A DNA stretch of 7,709 nucleotides from Gammaproteobacteria bacterium (GTDB taxonomy: Bacteria; Pseudomonadota; Gammaproteobacteria; Immundisolibacterales; Immundisolibacteraceae): the NCBI GenBank assembly GCA_003645395.1, contig QNFC01000075.1, positions 1-7,709 of the forward strand. Direction: 5' to 3'. A program made the position numbers and the translations under genes. Below the pieces are notes generated by a model. The model was not told the DNA's origin, ran no database searches, and saw only the letters and a list, made by a program, of their open reading frames with translations. Shown here in pieces: positions 7,626 to 7,709 of the stretch; the first letter of the stretch is position 1; each line of letters starts with the position of its first letter.

Positions 7626-7709
7626 CCCACAACAGGTCCTGGCGAGCCCCTTGGATCCCGGGTCACGAAATCCAACCGACTTCATTGCCTAAATAAAAAA
7701 TCTCAGCGG
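7626..7709. other. Non-coding DNA after pilQ
   Basis: Eighty-four bases to the window edge. There is a CCCGGG core at about 7657-7664 but no longer stem around it and no following T run, so no intrinsic terminator is supported. No convincing start codon with a ribosome binding site is seen. In many relatives the shikimate kinase gene aroK follows pilQ; if so here, it begins beyond the window. Confidence 0.5.

Noticed and set aside
7650..7670. GC-rich CCCGGG element after pilQ as a terminator
   Set aside because: The symmetry does not extend beyond the six-base core and no T run follows, so it does not form an intrinsic terminator.
1..7709. A previously undescribed system in the window
   Set aside because: Every long frame belongs to a well-characterised family in a well-known gene order (ponA divergent from pilMNOPQ). 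No unexplained gene, repeat array or mobile element remains.

Overview
This window is a well-known chromosomal neighbourhood of Gammaproteobacteria: a class A penicillin-binding protein gene (ponA/mrcA, PBP1a) transcribed leftward, and divergent from it the complete type IV pilus alignment-complex operon pilM-pilN-pilO-pilP-pilQ transcribed rightward. The layout and the protein family variants match those in Pseudomonas and related genera: PilM with actin-like motifs, PilN with an N-terminal NLLPWR motif, lipoprotein PilP and a two-AMIN-domain PilQ. The base composition is moderate and the AT content rises between genes. The genus cannot be named from the sequence alone.

Layout: 1-124 is AT-rich non-coding DNA downstream of ponA. 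125-2596 (minus) is PBP1a. 2597-2691 is a 95-base divergent intergenic region that must hold both promoters. 2692-7625 (plus) is pilMNOPQ, packed with a 14-base overlap (pilM/pilN), no gap (pilN/pilO), a 3-base gap (pilO/pilP) and a 40-base gap (pilP/pilQ, using the start preferred here). 7626-7709 is non-coding; in many relatives aroK follows, but no start of it is visible before the window ends.

How the genes work together (family knowledge): PilM sits on the cytoplasmic face and binds the N-terminal peptide of PilN. PilN and PilO are bitopic inner-membrane proteins that pair through their periplasmic coiled coils and ferredoxin-like domains. PilP is a lipoprotein that links PilN/PilO to the periplasmic domains of PilQ, the outer-membrane secretin through which the pilus (or DNA, in competence) passes. 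PBP1a makes and crosslinks the peptidoglycan that this envelope-spanning machine must cross.

I found no mobile element, CRISPR array, RNA gene or unfamiliar system. All six genes look intact. The points worth a second look are small: a TTG start for pilM, an over-long pilQ reading frame whose real start is probably internal, a Glu-to-Gly change in PilM, a charged tail on PilN, a hydrophilic linker in PBP1a, and the compact divergent promoter region.
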